DNA of 64,000 nucleotides from CAVTJL01 sp963735065 (GTDB taxonomy: Bacteria > Pseudomonadota > Alphaproteobacteria > Geminicoccales > Geminicoccaceae): contig CAVTJL010000001.1 of the NCBI GenBank assembly GCA_963735065.1, forward strand, positions 1,302,001 to 1,366,000, in the 5' to 3' direction. This document shows positions 60,196 through 64,000 of this stretch, in pieces; positions within the stretch are counted from its first letter, which is position 1, and the number at the start of each line of letters is the position of its first letter. The translations under genes were made by a program, and so were the position numbers. The notes under the pieces are model-generated. The model was not told the DNA's origin, searched no databases, and saw only the letters and a program-made list of their open reading frames with translations.

Positions 60196-62852
60196 TTGTT
60201 GGGCTCGACCTTGCCGACCTCCCGCTCTGCTTGGAGCCAATCCTGGACGGCGCGCCCTTCGCGGCGGCCTTGCTCGGACAGCTCATAGGCCCGCTTCGCG
60301 ATCTGCGGCCTCAGATCGGTCGGCGCCTCGGCATTGATCGGGGACCCGGGCCCGGCCTTGACGGGATCGAGTATCCGATAGGCGAGCAGCTTCAGGGGGT
60401 CGGTCACGAGGAACCAGGCCAATGCATAACCCCAGACAAAGAGCGCCCAACCCCAGCCCAGCGGCGTCATGAGCAGCCCGTAGACCGCGATCATGGTTGC
60501 CACCAGCTGCGTGCCGAGGACTGCCATCCACAGGATCCGCGCGGGGGGTATGGACCAGAACGGGCCTCGTGTGCGCGTCTGGAAGATCGTCAGATGTCCG
60601 GCCACCGACAGCATCAGATACATCATCGTCTGCAGATGCGGGCGGTCGAGATGAAAGACCCGGTCGCCGATGAAAAAGAGACCGAAGGCGGCCACGGGGC
60701 CGACAACTCCCAGCACCGTGGCGACTCCCAGCACGAGGCGCATGTTCCACGCCTCGGGCTGGTCCTTGTAGTGGACGTTGTCGTAGGCGATGGACAGGAT
60801 GGCGCCGTCGTTGAGCAGCGCCAGCATCACGATCATCACCGCCGTCAGCGGGTAGAAGTTGAAGATCAGGATCGACAGCGTCAGGAACAGCAGCACGCGC
60901 AGCGTCTCGGCGATGCGGTAGATCGCGTAGCTGTTCATCCGCTGGAAGATCTTTCGGCTCTCCTTGATCGCGTCGATGATCACCGACAGGCCGGGTGTCA
61001 TCAGCACGATCGCAGCAGCCGCCCGTGCCGCGTCCGTGGCCCCCGAGACGGCGATGCCACAGTCGGCCTTCTTCAAGGCAGGAGCGTCGTTCACCCCGTC
61101 GCCGGTCATGCCGACGATGTGGCCACGCTTCTGCAGGACATCGACGATGTGGAACTTGTGCTCGGGGAATACCTGAGCGAATCCGTCGGCGGACTCGATG
61201 GACTCGGCCACCGCGGCGGTTTCCTCCCGCTTGACGTCGCCGAGACTGCTGGCATCGAGAATGTTTGCGCCCATGCCCAGCTTCTTGGCGGTCTCCTGGG
61301 CGATGGCGAGCGCGTCACCGGTCACCATCTTGATCTTCACGCCCATCTGCCGCGCCGTCGCGATCGTGGCCTCGGCGTCTTCGCGGGGCGGATCGAACAG
61401 GGGCAGCACGCCCGAAAACCGCCAGTCGCCGTCTCCCTCGGCCCGGGCCACGCCCAGTGAGCGGAAGCCGCGCGCTGCGAAGTCGTTGACCGCCTGGTCG
61501 ACGGCGGCTTTCACCGTCCCGGCATTGGCCGACAGGGCCAAGATGACCTGGGGCGCGCCCTTTGACACTTTGAACGTCTTCCCGTCCGCGTCCTTGACGG
61601 TAGCCTCGGTGCGCTTGTGCACCGGATCGAACGGCTGGAAATGGACCACCTCGTAGCCCTGCAGCACCTTGTCGTCCTCGAGGCCACCCAGGACGGCCAG
61701 ATCGATGGTGTCGTCATTGTCCGCGCGCGACGCCAGCGCGCCATTGAGGATCACCTGCTCGGCGGGGACGCCGTCGACGCTGAACGGATCGCCCAGCGTC
61801 AGCTTGTTCTGGGTCAATGTGCCGGTTTTGTCGGCGCACAGCACGTCCACGCCCGCCAGTTCCTCGATGGCGACGAGCTTGCTCACGATCGCCTGCTTCC
61901 TGGCGAGGAGACGCGCGCCGATCGCCATCGTCACCGACAGCACGGTCGGCATCGCCACGGGAATGGCGGCCACGGTCAGCACCAGGGCGAACTGCACGGT
62001 GGTGAGGAGCGGATCGCCGCGGAAGATCGCAACCGCGATGATCACCGCCACCAGGGCCACCGCCAGGACGATCAGGTAGTTGCCGATCCTCAGCACGGCC
62101 TGCTGGAAGTGGCTGACGGTGTGCGCCGTCTGCACCAGCTCCGCCGTCTTGCCGAAATAGGTGCCCGCACCCGTCGCATAGACGAGTGCCCCGATCTCGC
62201 CCCGGCGGATGATCGAGCCGGAGAACACGGCATCGCCGGGCTTTCTCGTGGCGGGCAACAACTCGCCGGTCAGCGCGGACTGATCCACCTCGACCGGGTC
62301 GCCCTCGAGCAGGCGCGCATCCGCCGGCACGATATCGCCCAGGCGGACGCGGATGACGTCGCCCGGCACCAGCTCCCGCGCCGGCGGGGTCACCCACTTT
62401 CCGTCGCGCTTCACCCGCGCCTTGACGGCCAGCTTGGCCTTCAGGGCCTCGATGGCATTGCCCGCCTGGCGCTCCTCCCAGAACCCCACTGCCGCATTGG
62501 AGACGAGCAGAAGGAGAATGATGAAAAAGTCTGCCCAGTGCTGCACCACGGCCGACAGAATGACCGCCACCTCGATCATCCAGGGAATGGGCCCCCAGAA
62601 GTAGCTCAGCAGCTTGAGGAGCGCGTTTGTCTTCTTCTCCTCGATCTCGTTGGGCCCGTGCCGGGCCAGCCGCTTCTCCGCCTCGGCCTGGCTCAGACCA
62701 TCCGGCGAGGAGCCGAGCCTCTTCTCGACCTCGGCCAGCGGGAGGGACTTCAGGTCGTCCTTGGCCTCGGGTCCCGATCCCTGCCCGCCTTCGCCAACCT
62801 TCGCCGGATCAGCATCGAGTCCCATGACGGCCCTTCCTTCTGTCTTGGCCAT
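60192..62852 (-). CDS. P3A-type plasma-membrane proton-exporting ATPase
   Basis: 886 residues. The N-terminal cytosolic segment LPLAEVEKRLGSSPDGLSQA leads to RHGPNEIEEKK, then the P-type core: TGELLP actuator loop, PVAMPTVLSVTMA (M4), the phosphorylated Asp341 in DKTGTLTQNKL, KGAPQVIL, DPPREDAEATI and 'MTGDGVNDAPALKKADCGIA', followed by the C-terminal helices. The match is to fungal/plant-like H+-ATPases found in some bacteria and archaea. It pumps protons out using ATP, for pH or membrane-potential control. It stands with a short coupled ORF downstream; similar repeats flank it on both sides. Confidence 0.93.
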   Translation of the reverse strand: MAKTEGRAVMGLDADPAKVGEGGQGSGPEAKDDLKSLPLAEVEKRLGSSPDGLSQAEAEKRLARHGPNEIEEKKTNALLKLLSYFWGPIPWMIEVAVILSAVVQHWADFFIILLLLVSNAAVGFWEERQAGNAIEALKAKLAVKARVKRDGKWVTPPARELVPGDVIRVRLGDIVPADARLLEGDPVEVDQSALTGELLPATRKPGDAVFSGSIIRRGEIGALVYATGAGTYFGKTAELVQTAHTVSHFQQAVLRIGNYLIVLAVALVAVIIAVAIFRGDPLLTTVQFALVLTVAAIPVAMPTVLSVTMAIGARLLARKQAIVSKLVAIEELAGVDVLCADKTGTLTQNKLTLGDPFSVDGVPAEQVILNGALASRADNDDTIDLAVLGGLEDDKVLQGYEVVHFQPFDPVHKRTEATVKDADGKTFKVSKGAPQVILALSANAGTVKAAVDQAVNDFAARGFRSLGVARAEGDGDWRFSGVLPLFDPPREDAEATIATARQMGVKIKMVTGDALAIAQETAKKLGMGANILDASSLGDVKREETAAVAESIESADGFAQVFPEHKFHIVDVLQKRGHIVGMTGDGVNDAPALKKADCGIAVSGATDAARAAAAIVLMTPGLSVIIDAIKESRKIFQRMNSYAIYRIAETLRVLLFLTLSILIFNFYPLTAVMIVMLALLNDGAILSIAYDNVHYKDQPEAWNMRLVLGVATVLGVVGPVAAFGLFFIGDRVFHLDRPHLQTMMYLMLSVAGHLTIFQTRTRGPFWSIPPARILWMAVLGTQLVATMIAVYGLLMTPLGWGWALFVWGYALAWFLVTDPLKLLAYRILDPVKAGPGSPINAEAPTDLRPQIAKRAYELSEQGRREGRAVQDWLQAEREVGKVEPNK

Positions 62853-63293
62853 GCCCGGGGTCTCGCGACCGCCGGGTATTTGGGGTTACGCTCCCACGAG
62901 GAGGTGCTGCCCGTGCCTAGGGGCAGACGATCGCTAGCGTTGGCTGGGCGATCATCAGCTTCTCATCGGTTGCGATGACTCGGACCGGCACGCGGCTGTC
63001 CGGGGCGAGGATACGGGGCCGCCGACGGCGTTCGCCTGCTCGTCCAGCTCGGCGCCGACGCGTCCCAGCTCCCGGCGAAGGGGGCTGCGCCGGGGCCGAA
63101 TGCGCGAGGCCGAAGAGCGGAACCTGCGGGCGAGACGACCGAGGGTCACCGCTAATGACGCGTCGCAGTGTAGTCCATCGGGATCGGTGCCATACTGATC
63201 CAGGATAGCGTGACATGGGCCCGATCGTGCGTCCTATGAGGAGCGGCAGCTGCCGGGCCATGATCGCGCTCGTCTGACGTGAGGAGCTTGGCG
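62853..63293. other. Upstream region of the ATPase and Crp genes, with decayed coding text
   Basis: No supported gene in 441 bases. On the minus strand, pieces such as SRVPVRVIATDEKLMIAQPT (ending at 62917) and DPDGLHCDASLAV look protein-like but lie in different frames with no start, consistent with a decayed gene related to the text at 59985-60069. Confidence 0.4.
63167..63235. repeat. Imperfect 69-bp direct repeat flanking the ATPase gene, copy 2
   Basis: About 78% identical to 60001-60069 in the same orientation, 3.17 kb away, on the other side of the proton-ATPase gene. Confidence 0.6.
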
Positions 63294-64000
63294 ATGGTGG
63301 CGCCCGACAGCGCGCTCGTGAGAAAATTATCGCGGTTCGTTCCGCTGGACCAGCGACGAGCTGACGGCCCTGGCCGATCTCGAGGCTCGGCATCGGCCCG
63401 TCGCCGCCGGCACCGACCTGGTCCATGAGCGGCAGGCGGGCCACCAGGCCTTCATCCTGATCGAAGGCTGGGCCTGCGCCTACAAGCTGGTGCCGGACGG
63501 CGGCCGTCAGGTGATCGATTTCTCGATCCCGGGTGACGTCATGGGTCTGCGCAGCGTGCTCATGCGGACCTCCGATCACTCCTTCTCCGCTCTCACCGAT
63601 GCCGTCGTGGCCGAGGTCACGGCCCGGCAGATGCTGGAGGGCTTTCAGCGCCACCCGCGACTGGCGGCAGCGATCCTGTGGGCCGCATCGAGGGACGAGG
63701 CGATGGTGGTCGAGCATCTGGTCGGCATCGGGCGCCGCAGCGCGCTCGTGCGCACCGCCCATTTTCTCATCGAGCTCGGCCAGCGCCTCCAGCTCGTCGG
63801 GCTCGGCGCCGACGACGGCTACGCGTGCCCGCTGAGCCAGTATATCCTGGCTGACGCGCTGGGGCTTAGCGCCATCCACGTCAACCGCGTCCTGCGCCAG
63901 CTGCGCGAGCGCCGCCTGCTGACGTTCCGCGGTGGCCGGGTCGAGGTCCACGATCTGACGGGCCTGAAGGCGCTGGCCGAATGGCACGGCGGCTATCTGG
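63294..64000 (+). pseudogene. Crp/Fnr-family regulator (frameshifted near 63348; 3' end outside window)
   Basis: ATG 63294 begins MVAPDSALVRKLSRFVPL; one extra G near 63345-63350 separates it from the next frame, TSDELTALADLEARHRPVAA. The effector beta-roll follows: HQAFILIEGWACAYKLVPDG, 'GGRQVIDFSIPGDVMGLRSV', then the dimer helix and an HTH with CPLSQYILADALGLSAIHVN and RVLRQLRERRLLTF. No Fnr-type N-terminal Cys cluster is visible, so it is a Crp-like or stress-type member. The last codons lie outside the window. It is divergent from the proton ATPase and may regulate it. Confidence 0.82.

Noticed and set aside
62917..63987. Minus-strand 356-codon frame opposite the Crp/Fnr gene
   Set aside because: Shadow of the plus-strand regulator, whose cNMP-type roll and HTH are clear.

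Overview
This is a GC-rich window (roughly two-thirds G+C by eye) that looks like part of an alphaproteobacterial chromosome, probably Rhodospirillales/Geminicoccales-like. The grounds are TRAP and ribose-type ABC importers, DUF29 and DUF427 proteins, a HigBA module, a B12 riboswitch ahead of cobW, and alphaproteobacterial-style GTCATCC...GGATGAC palindromic repeats. I saw no rRNA, tRNA or CRISPR array.

Layout. 0-13 kb: mostly single metabolic genes (MarR regulator, lipoprotein hydrolase, short-chain dehydrogenases, deaminase, VOC proteins, phosphotransferase, zinc metallopeptidase, solo LuxR, glycosyltransferase, aminotransferase, aldo/keto reductase). 13-18.5 kb: a sulfatase, a parallel beta-helix protein and an accessory stretch. 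18.5-23.3 kb: a ribose-type sugar ABC importer. A 252-bp copy of its permease 3' end lies 1156 bp away, on the other side of a methyltransferase gene. 23.5-28.2 kb: a lower-GC accessory island with a deoxyribosyltransferase-like gene, a radical-SAM protein with a membrane partner, HigBA, a broken HTH gene and an IS701-type remnant. 28.2-33.2 kb: the DabAB inorganic-carbon uptake pair with a divergent LysR regulator. 33.3-39.7 kb: two more copies of the HTH gene, each followed by an ordered array of palindromes, enclosing a degenerate serine hydrolase, an SDR, a uronate dehydrogenase and stress-type membrane proteins. 40.5-43.1 kb: two DUF29 genes around a two-gene operon of unknown function. 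43.2-49.7 kb: GFA, GNAT, amidohydrolase, nucleosidase, cyclotransferase, an acyl-CoA-dehydrogenase-type flavoprotein and a GNAT toxin-like pair. 49.9-56.7 kb: a catabolic cluster (PdxA-type dehydrogenase, GntR regulator, CoA transferase, enoyl-CoA hydratase, TRAP importer), with TGGYATGCCA sites at both ends that look like the GntR operator. 56.9-64 kb: mtgA, B12 riboswitch - unknown gene - cobW, a third palindrome array, a P3A proton ATPase and a Crp/Fnr gene running off the end.

Two window-wide features matter when reading the annotation. Sixteen genes carry single-base-type frameshifts, including genes expected to be functional, so many are probably sequence errors; I list them as broken as read but describe the intact product. 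Three near-identical HTH genes share a sigma70-like promoter placed 8-9 nt before the ATG, and two of them run directly into the palindrome arrays, so gene and array look like one composite repeated element. The best candidates for undescribed biology are that element, the radical-SAM/membrane-protein operon converging on a deoxyribosyltransferase-like gene, and the unknown operon between the DUF29 genes.
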